Shown: positions 9,177 through 18,504 of the stretch, piece after piece | Layout: every line of letters starts with the position of its first letter | Position numbering within the stretch: position 1 is the stretch's first letter | NCBI GenBank assembly: GCA_018660685.1 | Contig: JABJJW010000001.1 | Coordinates: 62,001-126,000, forward strand | Length of the DNA: 64,000 bases | Direction of reading: 5' to 3' | Origin: Flavobacteriales bacterium | Lineage (GTDB): Bacteria; Bacteroidota; Bacteroidia; Flavobacteriales_G; Salibacteraceae | Translations under genes and position numbers: made by a program | The notes under the pieces: model-generated | Database searches by the model: none | Told to the model about the DNA's origin: nothing | What the model saw: only the letters and a program-made list of their open reading frames with translations

Positions 9177-9725
9177 ATGCAAGCCGCACCTGAATTACTC
9201 GCACGCTGTCGAAAAAACGACCGCAAAGCGCACAATGAGCTATATGGCCATTGTTTCGGGTACCTTATGTCCATTTGTCTGAGATACTGCAACAATCGCG
9301 AAGACGCGGAATCGTTGCTAAATCAGGGCTTTCTTAAGATCGTTACTAAACTCGACAAGTACAATGAGGACGTTCCTTTTGGTTCCTGGATTTCCAGAAT
9401 CATGGTGAACACAATCATTGATGAGTTCAGACGAGATAAAAAGCGTCGAGAAAACATGTCGGGAGCTGAATTGGATGAAGATCGATCAACTGGTCGAGTG
9501 GATTACAACGAAGCAGCACAAAGACTGGAAGCTGAAGCATTAGAAAAGATGATTCAAAAGCTTCCGGATATGAGTAGAAAGGTTTTTAACCTGTATGCAA
9601 TTGAAGGATACACACATAAGGAAATTGGAGAGATGCTCGGAATCAGCGATGGTACCAGTAAGTGGCATGTCTCATTTGCTAGAAAGAACCTTCAAGGGAT
9701 GATAAAAACGGCAATGAAAAAATGA
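9177..9725 (+). CDS. ECF RNA polymerase sigma factor
   Basis: 182 aa. Region 2 runs from AHNELYGHCFGYLMSICLRY to FGSWISRIMVNTIIDEFRRD. Region 4 is LPDMSRKVFNLYAIEGYTHK followed by EIGEMLGISDGTSKWHVSFA. The ATG at 9177 is the only ATG after an in-frame TAA at 9156. The next gene, 16 bp downstream, encodes a membrane protein whose short N-terminus faces the cytosol, as expected for a sigma-binding partner. The target regulon is unknown. Confidence 0.92.
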   Translation: MQAAPELLARCRKNDRKAHNELYGHCFGYLMSICLRYCNNREDAESLLNQGFLKIVTKLDKYNEDVPFGSWISRIMVNTIIDEFRRDKKRRENMSGAELDEDRSTGRVDYNEAAQRLEAEALEKMIQKLPDMSRKVFNLYAIEGYTHKEIGEMLGISDGTSKWHVSFARKNLQGMIKTAMKK

Positions 9726-9741
9726 TGACGTTGACTCTACT

Positions 9742-11142
9742 ATGAGCGATTTCAACAACATAGACGATTTATTCAAGGGTAAGCTTCAAGGAAGAGAAGC
9801 AGCTTATTCTGCTGCTGCATGGAAAGGTGCGGAAGGTCTGTTGACAAAGCACTACAAGGCGCTGCTCATTAAGAAGATCCTACTCATTACCATTCCAACG
9901 CTCATTGCTGGAACAATTGGTCTTGCCGTCCTGTTTAATTCTACTGCTGAGACCAGTCAAAATTTGAATCAAGACAACACCGTCGTTGGAACATCTGCTA
10001 TCGATCAGACTGAATCTGAAGGTTCGGTTATCGAGAATGCCAGCATGGAACCAGCAACATTGACATCAAATGAAACTTCAATAACGTCTGAAACAATTGG
10101 AGCAGGATTACCTTCTGTTTCGAGTTCATCTGATGACGCAACTTCAGCTCAGCAAACTCCATCAACCGATAATGGCATCGTGGAAGTGGAAAATGAGATT
10201 GCAGATGCAACAGACCTAACAACGGATGCTCAAAACACAATCATTGAGACACCAGAAGACAATATTCAAGAAAGTACAACTGACCCCAACGTACCATTGC
10301 CTCCCGGATTCGCTGACCTTTTAAATGAAATGGCTTTAGATGAAGCTTCGTCTTCGGATGTAGGTTCAGCAGCAACATTGGATAATGTGCCGACGATGCC
10401 AATTGAGGAAGCGAATGCCCTTCTGAACACGGTTAATTCGGAAATGGGCATGATGCCCGGTTTTGATGTTTCTCAGATATCGAATTGGTCAGCCGGACTT
10501 GCGGATGAAAACAGAGCCAGCGAGAAACTCATGTCTAAAATCAGAAAGATTGAACTAATGGCCTCAGGAGGCGGATTGATCGCTTCTGGCATGAGAGGTA
10601 ACGGCTGGCAAGATGAAAAGGCATCTTTAGGATGGCACGCAGGAATCACTGTTCAGTATTTCATTAAGGAAAAGTGGTTTGCGCAAACGGGAGCTACTAT
10701 ACACCAACGAAGTGCAATCAATTCTAGACGCGTGGAATGGCCTCCATTTTATATTCTGCCGACAGATGTGAATGCCCCGATCAATTTGAGGTACATCGAC
10801 ATCCCTCTTCAAATGGGTTACCGACTTGGCGGAAGACATGAAGTCGCATTCGGACTCGCATTTGCTCCATTGTTGAGTTATACGAGAACCACAAACGTAC
10901 TGCCAACACAGGACGTTGCTAAATATTCCAAGGACGGGACATCACGAGAAGGCTTCGCCAACTTCGATGTGGCCGCATTGCTTAACTACAAGTATCAAGT
11001 TACCGAACGCATCGACTTGAAAGTAGAAGGCCGATTTGGAGCCTTTGATATAACGGACAACGCCTACTTTGGAACCGACATCGTTTACGATCGAAATCAT
11101 CAAGTGCGGCTTGGTGTGAGCTACCGAATCATTCGTCATTAA
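9742..11142 (+). CDS. Inner-membrane-anchored protein with C-terminal outer-membrane beta-barrel domain; putative anti-sigma partner
   Basis: 466 aa. Residues 1-40 (NIDDLFKGKLQGREAAYSAA, then WKGAEGLL) resemble the short cytosolic tip of Bacteroidota sigma-linked proteins. A membrane helix lies at about 43-66. A Ser/Thr/Glu-rich linker of about 190 residues follows. The last 200 residues alternate aromatic and glycine strands (GWHAGITVQYFIKEKWFAQT, IDIPLQMGYRLGG, VRLGVSYRI) like an OMP_b-brl/PorT barrel. The ECF sigma gene is immediately upstream. One polypeptide thus appears to span from the cytosol to the outer membrane. Anti-sigma function is inferred from order and topology. It overlaps the end of recJ by 14 bp. 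Confidence 0.75.
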   Translation: MSDFNNIDDLFKGKLQGREAAYSAAAWKGAEGLLTKHYKALLIKKILLITIPTLIAGTIGLAVLFNSTAETSQNLNQDNTVVGTSAIDQTESEGSVIENASMEPATLTSNETSITSETIGAGLPSVSSSSDDATSAQQTPSTDNGIVEVENEIADATDLTTDAQNTIIETPEDNIQESTTDPNVPLPPGFADLLNEMALDEASSSDVGSAATLDNVPTMPIEEANALLNTVNSEMGMMPGFDVSQISNWSAGLADENRASEKLMSKIRKIELMASGGGLIASGMRGNGWQDEKASLGWHAGITVQYFIKEKWFAQTGATIHQRSAINSRRVEWPPFYILPTDVNAPINLRYIDIPLQMGYRLGGRHEVAFGLAFAPLLSYTRTTNVLPTQDVAKYSKDGTSREGFANFDVAALLNYKYQVTERIDLKVEGRFGAFDITDNAYFGTDIVYDRNHQVRLGVSYRIIRH

Positions 11143-12865
11143 TCTTCACATCCTTTACCATCATCTCAATGTTGGTCCTTCCGTTGAACGTGTTTTCCTC
11201 TAGCGTATAAACCAGGTCAAACGATTTTCCTTCCTTCATCGCATCGTGAAACTCGAACAGTCCAAACCCGATTCCTCGCATCGTCCGACTTAAGCCTTCT
11301 TGAACCACATCGAATTTGAGATGCGTTCCATCTCCCACACATTTTGACTTTCCCGTGTCTTTGACATTGTACGACACAAAGAAGGGCTTCATATTATCTG
11401 GCCCAAATGGAGACATGCGTTCGATGGTGTTGAAGAGATTAGATGTTATCTGATTGAAGCTCAATTCGGCATCGATCTCAATGGTCGGCACGAGCTGATC
11501 GGGCTTGATTCGGTCTGCGACGCTCTTCTCAAAGCGACTCCTAAAATCATCTACTTTATCCACATCGAGGGTCATTCCAGCTGCAGCTGGGTGACCTCCA
11601 AAACTGAGGAGCAAGTCAGAACACTGTTCAATCGATTCGTGGATGTCAAATCCGTTTACCGAACGAGCCGAACCCGATGCTTTTCCATTCGCTTCAGTAA
11701 GAATTATAGTCGGCTTGTAAAAGTGTTCTTGGATCCGAGAAGCTACAATTCCGATGACTCCCTTGTGCCAATGCTCGGCGTAGAGCATCGTTGACTTTTT
11801 CCCCGCTTGCTCGGGATCAGTATTGATCATCTCCAATGCTTCGTCGAGGATCTGAAGATCCACTTCCCTCCTATCTTGATTGTTAAGGTTGATCTTTTTA
11901 GCGGGTTCTTCAGCACCTTTCATCGTGTTTGCGGTTAACAATTCTACCGCGAGCTGACCATGCTGCATGCGTCCTGCAGCATTGATTCTTGGGCCAATTT
12001 TGAAAACGAGATCTGTAACGGTCAGCACCTTTTTGGTCAATTCTCCGTCCTTGATCATTCCCGCGTTTTCCAAAAGCAAATTCAATCCTGGGCGCAGGCT
12101 ATGAGACATCAGCTTGGCGCCCTCATTTACTAATATTCTATTCTCTCCCGTAATCGGAACGATGTCACAAGCTGCGGCGATGGCAACCAAGTCCAGCTGC
12201 TTCCAAGCCAACTCCTTTTCCAATCCCCATGAAATTGAAAGCGCTTGGATCAACTTGTAGCCAATACCACATCCTGACAAATATTTGTAGGGATAATCGC
12301 AATCTTTCTGCAACGGATTCAACATGGCCGTCGTCATCGGCAAGTCATCCGATGGCAGGTGGTGATCGCAGACAATGAATTCAATTTTCTTATCGAGTGC
12401 ATAGGCAATTTGCTCATTGGCTTTCACCCCACAGTCGAGTGCAATGACGAGCGAAAATCCATTGTCATCAGCGAAGTCGATGCCTTGATAGCTTACCCCA
12501 TAACCTTCACCATATCTATCCGGAATATAGTAGCCAACGTTTTCATACTGCTCCATAAGAAAGCCATAAACCAAGGAGACGGCGGATGTTCCATCGACAT
12601 CATAATCCCCGTAGATGAGGATGTTCTCTCCTTCTTCAATGGCGTTTGAAATACGGTTTACTGCTCGGTCCATGTCCTTCATCAGAAATGGATTGTGGAG
12701 TCCTTCAATGACTGGGTTGAAAAAGGACCGAGCTGACTCAAAATCTTGGATTTTTCGCTGGACAAGCAAGGTAGCCAGGATGTCGCTGGCGTTGATCGCC
12801 GACTTCAGTTCGGCTAACTCAACCGAAGAAGGTTGAGGCTTGAGTATCCACTTTTTCTCGAGCAT
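11129..12865 (-). CDS. recJ: Single-stranded-DNA-specific exonuclease RecJ
   Basis: 578 aa, normal RecJ length. DHH-family motifs are ILIYGDYDVDGTSAVSLVYG (motif I), ALDCGV, IVCDHHLP (the DHH), and SFGGHPAAAGMTLD in the DHHA1 part, with a C-terminal OB-like domain. RecJ degrades single-stranded DNA 5' to 3' in recombination and repair. It lies 23 bp downstream of the LysM gene on the same strand and overlaps the convergent barrel gene by 14 bp. Confidence 0.97.
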   Translation of the reverse strand: MLEKKWILKPQPSSVELAELKSAINASDILATLLVQRKIQDFESARSFFNPVIEGLHNPFLMKDMDRAVNRISNAIEEGENILIYGDYDVDGTSAVSLVYGFLMEQYENVGYYIPDRYGEGYGVSYQGIDFADDNGFSLVIALDCGVKANEQIAYALDKKIEFIVCDHHLPSDDLPMTTAMLNPLQKDCDYPYKYLSGCGIGYKLIQALSISWGLEKELAWKQLDLVAIAAACDIVPITGENRILVNEGAKLMSHSLRPGLNLLLENAGMIKDGELTKKVLTVTDLVFKIGPRINAAGRMQHGQLAVELLTANTMKGAEEPAKKINLNNQDRREVDLQILDEALEMINTDPEQAGKKSTMLYAEHWHKGVIGIVASRIQEHFYKPTIILTEANGKASGSARSVNGFDIHESIEQCSDLLLSFGGHPAAAGMTLDVDKVDDFRSRFEKSVADRIKPDQLVPTIEIDAELSFNQITSNLFNTIERMSPFGPDNMKPFFVSYNVKDTGKSKCVGDGTHLKFDVVQEGLSRTMRGIGFGLFEFHDAMKEGKSFDLVYTLEENTFNGRTNIEMMVKDVKINDE

Positions 12866-12888
12866 GAATCGAAAGTATGCTTCCTCGA

Positions 12889-13989
12889 TTAAGGAGAAAA
12901 CATTCGCTCGACATATGCCGAATCTTTAACTAAAATTAGGGTGTCGGTCAATCCGAACGGATTGTATTCGAAGGCGTTTTGAAAGCTCACAAATCGCTTC
13001 GTTTCTACGATCGTGGCATCGCACTTTCCCGAAATTCCATTGTCAATTGCATACTGCCTCAGCAAAGTATTGTGCTTGCTTTCTTGAGCCATGTGCTCGA
13101 CATACAGCGGATCATTGAAAACACGAAGTCGAGTCTTTTTGACCTTAAGCGAATAGGAAATCCGACGAGCCTGATAGTGCAACCCCAATGGCAGTATTTT
13201 GTTTTTTAAGACTTCTTCATTCGCAATGAGGAGATGTCCTTTTACTTCTTCAGGATTCAAATACATCGAGTTCTCATTCGTTTCCGTGCGCTCATCCTTG
13301 ACATTGGTTATCTGACCTTGCTCGTTCAACCGAATGATAAAATATTCTTTGAGCGTAAGCGATGAACACGTATCGTTTTTACCCAAATAGCTGGTTGCAA
13401 ATTGGTCCAGAAAATCTCCGATTCCGCCCTTTGCTTCTGCCATGTATGGTTCCGAGCTTACTGTCGGTTTCGCATCTGCCTCTTTTTCAGTAGGCGTTTC
13501 TTCAATGACGCTTTTAAGTTCTGTAAGTGCCGAAAGCCCTTCGCTGATGCTCTGGGAAAGCGCTGCTAACTGGGCAAGTTCCGTTTCTCCTGGACTTTCG
13601 TCCACCTTCGTTTTTGTTTCGCTCACTTGCTGCTTTGTTGCCTCATCCTGTAGAAGTCGAACCGCTTCTTGAATCGGACTATTTGCACGGGAGGTATCCG
13701 GTGGTGGTATTTTCGACATACGTTCTGCCGAACCTACAGCAAATGGAACTTTCAGGATCATTCCTGGCTTTATTCCGGTTCGAATTTTTGGGTTGGAAGC
13801 TAAAATTGCTGGAATGTCCGCTCCATACGCCTCTGATATCATCTCGATTTCTTGGCCTTCAAGAATCTCGTGCATATAGAATGCCTCTGACCCAATTACC
13901 TTGATGGAGGAATTGATGTTGGCTACCTGTCCTTGACTGAACTGGGAACACAGAAATATAAAAAGCACGGTGCTGATGACCTTCAGCAT
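12889..13989 (-). CDS. LysM domain secreted protein
   Basis: 366 aa with a signal peptide (VISTVLFIFLCSQFSQGQ). A LysM peptidoglycan-binding module at about residues 35-85 is seen as HEILEGQEIEMISEAYGADI and ILASNPKIRTGIKPGMILKV. A low-complexity Thr/Glu linker follows at 90-180. The C-terminal 190 residues (KEYFIIRLNEQGQITNVKDE) match nothing I recognise. It sits 5 bp after the aroG stop and before recJ. A periplasmic cell-wall role is inferred from LysM only. Confidence 0.8.
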   Translation of the reverse strand: MLKVISTVLFIFLCSQFSQGQVANINSSIKVIGSEAFYMHEILEGQEIEMISEAYGADIPAILASNPKIRTGIKPGMILKVPFAVGSAERMSKIPPPDTSRANSPIQEAVRLLQDEATKQQVSETKTKVDESPGETELAQLAALSQSISEGLSALTELKSVIEETPTEKEADAKPTVSSEPYMAEAKGGIGDFLDQFATSYLGKNDTCSSLTLKEYFIIRLNEQGQITNVKDERTETNENSMYLNPEEVKGHLLIANEEVLKNKILPLGLHYQARRISYSLKVKKTRLRVFNDPLYVEHMAQESKHNTLLRQYAIDNGISGKCDATIVETKRFVSFQNAFEYNPFGLTDTLILVKDSAYVERMFSP

Positions 13990-13994
13990 AATGC

Positions 13995-15104
13995 CTAATC
14001 CTTAGGGGTCAAGTTGTGCTTCACTATTTCGGTTTGAAGCCGAATAGAGGCATTGTGAATATCGTTCCAAACAGTCTTGATGAGCTTTTGATCAATTTCA
14101 TTCAACGAGCCATACTCAAGTCGGTCGTCCATGATTTCCTTCCAGCGTTCAAGCTGAAAAACCATAACACCATGATCTGCTTTGTACTCTCCGATTTGCT
14201 CAACAATCTTGAGGCGGTGCTTCAAATTCTCAAGTAGGTTATGATCTATTTCGTCGATCAATACTCTCAATCTGCGCAACTGACTTTGGGTCACCGAATC
14301 TTCGAAATGTTGTGACTTGATCTCCAAACTTCCTAGGAAGTCATCAAAATTGGCGAGCTCAATCTGCTGTTTGGGATCACTCAATGCTTTGTCTGGAGAA
14401 GGATGCGTCTCAATCATCAATCCATCGAACCCTAGGTCAAATGCCTTTTGAGCGATCGGGTGCAGCAGCTCTCTCTGACCTCCAATATGGCTTGGGTCCA
14501 CGATTATGTCAAGGTTTGGATAACGAGTTTTCAGCTCGATTGGAATTTCCCAATTGGGAGAATTTCTGTACACATGATCTTGATAGGTATTGAACCCCCG
14601 GTGTACCGCAACCAACTTGTCGAGGCCGTGCGCTGCAAATCTTTCCAGTGCGCCTATCCAAAGATCCAAGTCTGGATTCATTGGGTTTTTGACAAACACT
14701 GGCGCATTGGAAGCTTCCAAAGCATTTGCCAATTCTTCTACAAGAAAGGGGTTGACCGTTGTTCGGGCTCCAATCCAGAAATGGCGAAGACCAGCATCAA
14801 GTGCTTCCTGAACATGGCTCTTATTGACGACCTCTACGATGGCTGGAATGCCAAACTCCTGCTCCGCCTTCATCAACCACTTCAGGCCCTGAGAGCCCAC
14901 TCCTTCAAATGAATTTGGTCTCGTTCGTGGTTTCCAAATGCCAGCACGCATGAGCTTTACTCGGCCGCCTGAAGCGAGCTTTTCGGCAACCTCCAATACC
15001 TGAAATTCACTTTCAGCACTGCATGGTCCTGCAATGATCAGAGGGCTGCCTCCTGTGTCTAGCCAGTTGCTAGCGTTTTGAATGTCACCGAGTTGGACTT
15101 TCAT
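13995..15104 (-). CDS. Bifunctional 3-deoxy-7-phosphoheptulonate synthase / chorismate mutase type II
   Basis: 369 aa. Residues 1-265 are a class I DAHP synthase of the KdsA-like subtype: IIAGPCSAESE, LMRAGIWKPRTRPNSFEGVG, IGARTTVNPFLVEEL, VDPSHIGGQRE and GLMIETHPSPDKALSD are visible. Residues 275-369 form an AroQ chorismate mutase (LRVLIDEIDHNLLENLKHRL, VEQIGEYK). The fusion couples the first committed shikimate step to the phenylalanine/tyrosine branch and usually confers feedback control. It leads an apparent operon with the LysM gene and recJ. Confidence 0.95.
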   Translation of the reverse strand: MKVQLGDIQNASNWLDTGGSPLIIAGPCSAESEFQVLEVAEKLASGGRVKLMRAGIWKPRTRPNSFEGVGSQGLKWLMKAEQEFGIPAIVEVVNKSHVQEALDAGLRHFWIGARTTVNPFLVEELANALEASNAPVFVKNPMNPDLDLWIGALERFAAHGLDKLVAVHRGFNTYQDHVYRNSPNWEIPIELKTRYPNLDIIVDPSHIGGQRELLHPIAQKAFDLGFDGLMIETHPSPDKALSDPKQQIELANFDDFLGSLEIKSQHFEDSVTQSQLRRLRVLIDEIDHNLLENLKHRLKIVEQIGEYKADHGVMVFQLERWKEIMDDRLEYGSLNEIDQKLIKTVWNDIHNASIRLQTEIVKHNLTPKD

Positions 15105-15187
15105 AGAAGTTGAACGAATGTATGAATCGATTGTTTTCTAAATGATTCACCATGATTCTGAGTGTGCAAAACTACATTTGAACTTAG

Positions 15188-16765
15188 ATGTCAAGCCCAC
15201 TTCCAACCATAAATCCTTCATTCAAGCGGTTATGGTCGAGCTTGTGGCCCTACAGTTTCATTCTTCTCGTAGGATTACTCTTCATCCCGGTCATCGGGAT
15301 TTTGTCTCAATCGTCCATGGCCGTGCTCAATGCAACCCTTGACGTGGTAATGAGTGAGAGCACTTTCAACTCGGTCTTGGTGGTCTTTCTCTCTTGCCTG
15401 TTTGCATCGATATTCGGTATATCAAGCGCCTGGATCGTCACTTTTTCAAACATCCCCTTCAAGAAGTGGATTCAATGGCTTCTCATCATGCCACTCGCAA
15501 TTCCTCCCTATGTGATGGCTTACGTGAGTAAAGGCTTTTTCGATCCGTTCGGAACATTGGATCAATGGACGGGTATTCATTTAGACATTTCCAATATCGT
15601 TGTGCTTTCCCTGCTTATTAGCCTAGTGCTGTATCCCTACGTTTACACTCCACTCCGAGCGTCGTTGGCTCAACAAAGTGCAAGCCTTATTGAGGCAGCA
15701 AAAATCGCCGGTTATCGGAGTCAATGGAAAATGATGAGGTTGATTCTTCCGATGCATCGTACGGCTCTTGTCGGAGGGCTTTTGTTGGTTGGTCTTGAAT
15801 CTCTCAATGAGTATGGCGCCCCAGCCTACTTCGGTGTGAAGACTTACACCACGGAAATCATTCGCTATTGGGATCCGATGAATCTGCAGTATTCTGTATC
15901 TCATGCCCTGGTGGCACTCATCTTTGTTGGACTTCTTCTCTATTTGGAATCGAGAACACGGCTGAAGTCACATACAAGTGATAAGCTCGGCAGAAAAGTG
16001 CAAGACATGGAAGCGTCTATGAAATCCAGTCTTGGCTTTGCTGTCTGTATTACACTCTTGGCAATAGCCTTTGCCGCTCCAGTCTTGCAAATGCTTTTCT
16101 GGTCAGGAAAGAATCTTGGCTTGTTCTTCGAGAGCAGCTTTCTGATGACAACTGGTTACACATTCATGCTTGCTCTCTCTTCAGGCTTAATTCTTCTTCT
16201 CACGTCCGTCCTTCTGAGCTATTTCATTTATATGTTTAAGAATTATTCCCTTGCGAAGCTTTCGTTCATTGCCAATTTGGGCTACGCTATTCCAGGAGCC
16301 ATAATTGGAATCGGTGTATTGATTCCAATCGCTTGGCTGAACGAGTCGACCGATATTCTGCTGACGGGAACCGCAGGACTTCTTATTGGGGCCTATTGCA
16401 TGCGGTATCAAAGTGTTGCATTCAACACCGTAGAAGGGACGCTCAAGAAAATACCAGTTTCTCAGCTAGAGGCGAGCCTATCTCTTGGAAGAAGTAGGAT
16501 TGGAAGTTTACGAAGCGTCATTCTCCCTCAAATGAAGCCGGCACTGATGGGCGCTTTGCTTTTGGTTTTTGTAGATATTACCAAGGAGCTTCCCCTCACT
16601 ATGCTATTTCAGCGCTTCAATCAAGAAACACTGGCCGTCAAAGCCTTCATCATGATGGACACAGATGGAGCCTTTTACAAAGCATCAGTTCCTTCATTAG
16701 CCATTGTTTTTCTCGGAGTTCTTTCAATCATTGCACTGAGATATCTCGATTCAAAAGATGAGTAG
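15188..16765 (+). CDS. Iron(III)-type ABC transporter permease
   Basis: 525 aa with about 12 membrane helices in two homologous halves, as in FbpB/AfuB permeases. Each half ends with an EAA loop: SLIEAAKIAGYRSQWKMMRL in the first and LEASLSLGRSRIGSLRSVIL in the second. The substrate class (ferric iron, possibly thiamine) is inferred from the two-half single-chain layout and the partner ATPase. No periplasmic binding protein gene is nearby. It overlaps the ATPase gene by 8 bp. Confidence 0.85.
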   Translation: MSSPLPTINPSFKRLWSSLWPYSFILLVGLLFIPVIGILSQSSMAVLNATLDVVMSESTFNSVLVVFLSCLFASIFGISSAWIVTFSNIPFKKWIQWLLIMPLAIPPYVMAYVSKGFFDPFGTLDQWTGIHLDISNIVVLSLLISLVLYPYVYTPLRASLAQQSASLIEAAKIAGYRSQWKMMRLILPMHRTALVGGLLLVGLESLNEYGAPAYFGVKTYTTEIIRYWDPMNLQYSVSHALVALIFVGLLLYLESRTRLKSHTSDKLGRKVQDMEASMKSSLGFAVCITLLAIAFAAPVLQMLFWSGKNLGLFFESSFLMTTGYTFMLALSSGLILLLTSVLLSYFIYMFKNYSLAKLSFIANLGYAIPGAIIGIGVLIPIAWLNESTDILLTGTAGLLIGAYCMRYQSVAFNTVEGTLKKIPVSQLEASLSLGRSRIGSLRSVILPQMKPALMGALLLVFVDITKELPLTMLFQRFNQETLAVKAFIMMDTDGAFYKASVPSLAIVFLGVLSIIALRYLDSKDE

Positions 16766-17783
16766 CACACTCGAAATACAAGAAGTCTGTAAGTCGTTCA
16801 CCAAAGGCACGGAGGTGCTTTCTTCGGCGTCTCTCACCCTTCGAGAGAACGAAATCGGCGTGCTCATTGGTCCAAGTGGCAGCGGTAAGAGCACTTTGCT
16901 CCGTTCGATCGCAGGTCTTGAAATCCCAGACAGTGGAAGTATTTCAATCGCCGGGAAGTGTGTGAACGATGCTCGAACTTATTTGGAACCGTCGGATCGT
17001 CAAGTTGGCTTTCTCTTTCAAGATTTTGCCCTCTTTCCTCACTTGACCGTAGAACAAAACATTCGATTTGGACTTCATGGCGTTGATAAAAGGGTCGCAT
17101 CTGATCGAGTGCAGAAGTATATGCAGCTCTGCTCCATTAGCGAACTCAAATCCAGATATCCGCATCAAATCAGCGGCGGTCAACAACAGCGAGTAGCACT
17201 GGCTCGAGCCTTGGCCACAGAACCCGTCATGCTCCTGCTCGATGAGCCGTTTAGCAACGTGGACGAAAACCTGAAAGCCCAAATCAGAACCGACATGGTC
17301 GAGCTGATAAGGGCAAGCAAGACAACGGCACTTATTGTAGTTCATGATATTGAAGATGCATACGCCATTGCAGACAAGATCTCGGTACTGATTGAAGGTC
17401 GAGTTGCGCAATCTGCCAGTCCTGAAGAACTTTACTCCTCTCCTGCTAGTTCAGGTGTCGCCTCCGTCACCGGAGAAGTAAACCTCCTCTCTGCAAAAGC
17501 GAGCAGTTTTGGATTTACATGTGCCATCGGGGAACTAGATCAACCGCACGACCTAGAAGCTGGACAAGGAGCAACTTTGGTCATTCGACCCGAGGATTTA
17601 AATCTCGAAAAGGAAGGCGATTGGACTGTAGAAGAGATGAGATACTCCGGCATTGGCTACTTAGTCAAATGCATCAACAATCTAGAGCGGGTTTCAGTAT
17701 TTGTTTCGGCAGCTGAATTGCCTGCGGTGAATGATCGAGTTGGATTCAAAGTGCACAGGATGCACTGGATCGTCAATGACTAG
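16758..17783 (+). CDS. ABC transporter ATP-binding protein (FbpC-like)
   Basis: 341 aa. Walker A is GPSGSGKSTLL near residue 37, the Q-loop is LFQDFALFPHLTVEQN, the signature is ISGGQQQRVALARALA, and Walker B is VMLLLDEPFSNVD. The H-loop is VVHDIEDAYAIAD. A TOBE-like C-terminal domain occupies about 240-341. It pairs with the permease (8 bp overlap), and its stop overlaps the next gene's ATG by 8 bp (ATGACTAG). Confidence 0.9.
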   Translation: MSSTLEIQEVCKSFTKGTEVLSSASLTLRENEIGVLIGPSGSGKSTLLRSIAGLEIPDSGSISIAGKCVNDARTYLEPSDRQVGFLFQDFALFPHLTVEQNIRFGLHGVDKRVASDRVQKYMQLCSISELKSRYPHQISGGQQQRVALARALATEPVMLLLDEPFSNVDENLKAQIRTDMVELIRASKTTALIVVHDIEDAYAIADKISVLIEGRVAQSASPEELYSSPASSGVASVTGEVNLLSAKASSFGFTCAIGELDQPHDLEAGQGATLVIRPEDLNLEKEGDWTVEEMRYSGIGYLVKCINNLERVSVFVSAAELPAVNDRVGFKVHRMHWIVND

Positions 17784-18473
17784 CGCAGAAGTGAAAACCT
17801 TCCCTGAAGGCGCTGCATATTACCGAGTTCTGCACTATGATACCAGCAAGCAGTCCTCTGGATTGGTGAAGGATTACTATGCTTCAGGGAAGCTCCAGTT
17901 TGTTGGCACATTGTTATCTGATAATCCTGCGGTTTTGGACAGCACATGCACATGGTATTTTGAAAATGGGAACTTGCAATCTCAAATCACCTATTTGGCT
18001 GGAGAGCTTCATGGCGAACGAAGCATTTTCTATGAAGACGGCCAATTGATGCGTCGAGAATATGTCATCAACAACCACAATGAAGGCATGGATGTGTTCT
18101 ATTATCCAAACGGAAACCTGAAAGAGGAGTGTGAGTATAAAGATGGTTTTATCAAAGACACTTGTCGGGTTTTCCATTTGCATGGAGCTCTTAAAGACCT
18201 GACCATTCGAGAGGTCATGGACAGCACGATGTTTGTCTATTTCAAAAGATTTCGGGATGATGGCAGCCTGTACCATGACTACCACTCTACAAATGGAGTT
18301 ATTGACGGCGAGCTTAAGCGGTTCCATCGGATGGAAGCCTGAGCGAATTTCAACTTCACATCGACGGTCAGCAGCGATCGCGTATCACATATGATGAGAA
18401 CGGAACTGTGACGTTTCACGAAATCTACGATAAGCGAGGTTACATCATTGAAGAGGAATCGAGCGAGGATTGA
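17776..18473 (+). pseudogene. MORN-repeat protein, frameshifted
   Basis: From the ATG at 17776, which overlaps the ATPase stop, the frame gives 188 aa with MORN-variant repeats such as YYASGKLQFVGT, YFENGNLQSQITY, YEDGQLMRREY and YYPNGNLKEECEY. It ends abruptly at 18342 as FHRMEA. One frame over, the reading continues as SLSEFQLHIDGQQRSRITYD and on to the stop at 18471. Restoring one C near 18328 (CATCGG to CATCCGG) gives FHPDGSLSEF, exactly what a MORN repeat needs. Either a real one-base deletion or an assembly error. No function is known; coupling to the transporter may be incidental. Confidence 0.75.
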
Positions 18474-18504
18474 TTGAAGTGTTGGTTATCTTTTCAGCGA
18501 TAGT

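Noticed and set aside
9094-9282. 62-codon open frame before the ECF sigma gene
   Set aside because: It overlaps the sigma gene in another frame, and its composition is not protein-like.
14448-14912. 154-codon open frame opposite aroG
   Set aside because: It lies wholly antisense to a well-conserved enzyme gene and has no family resemblance.
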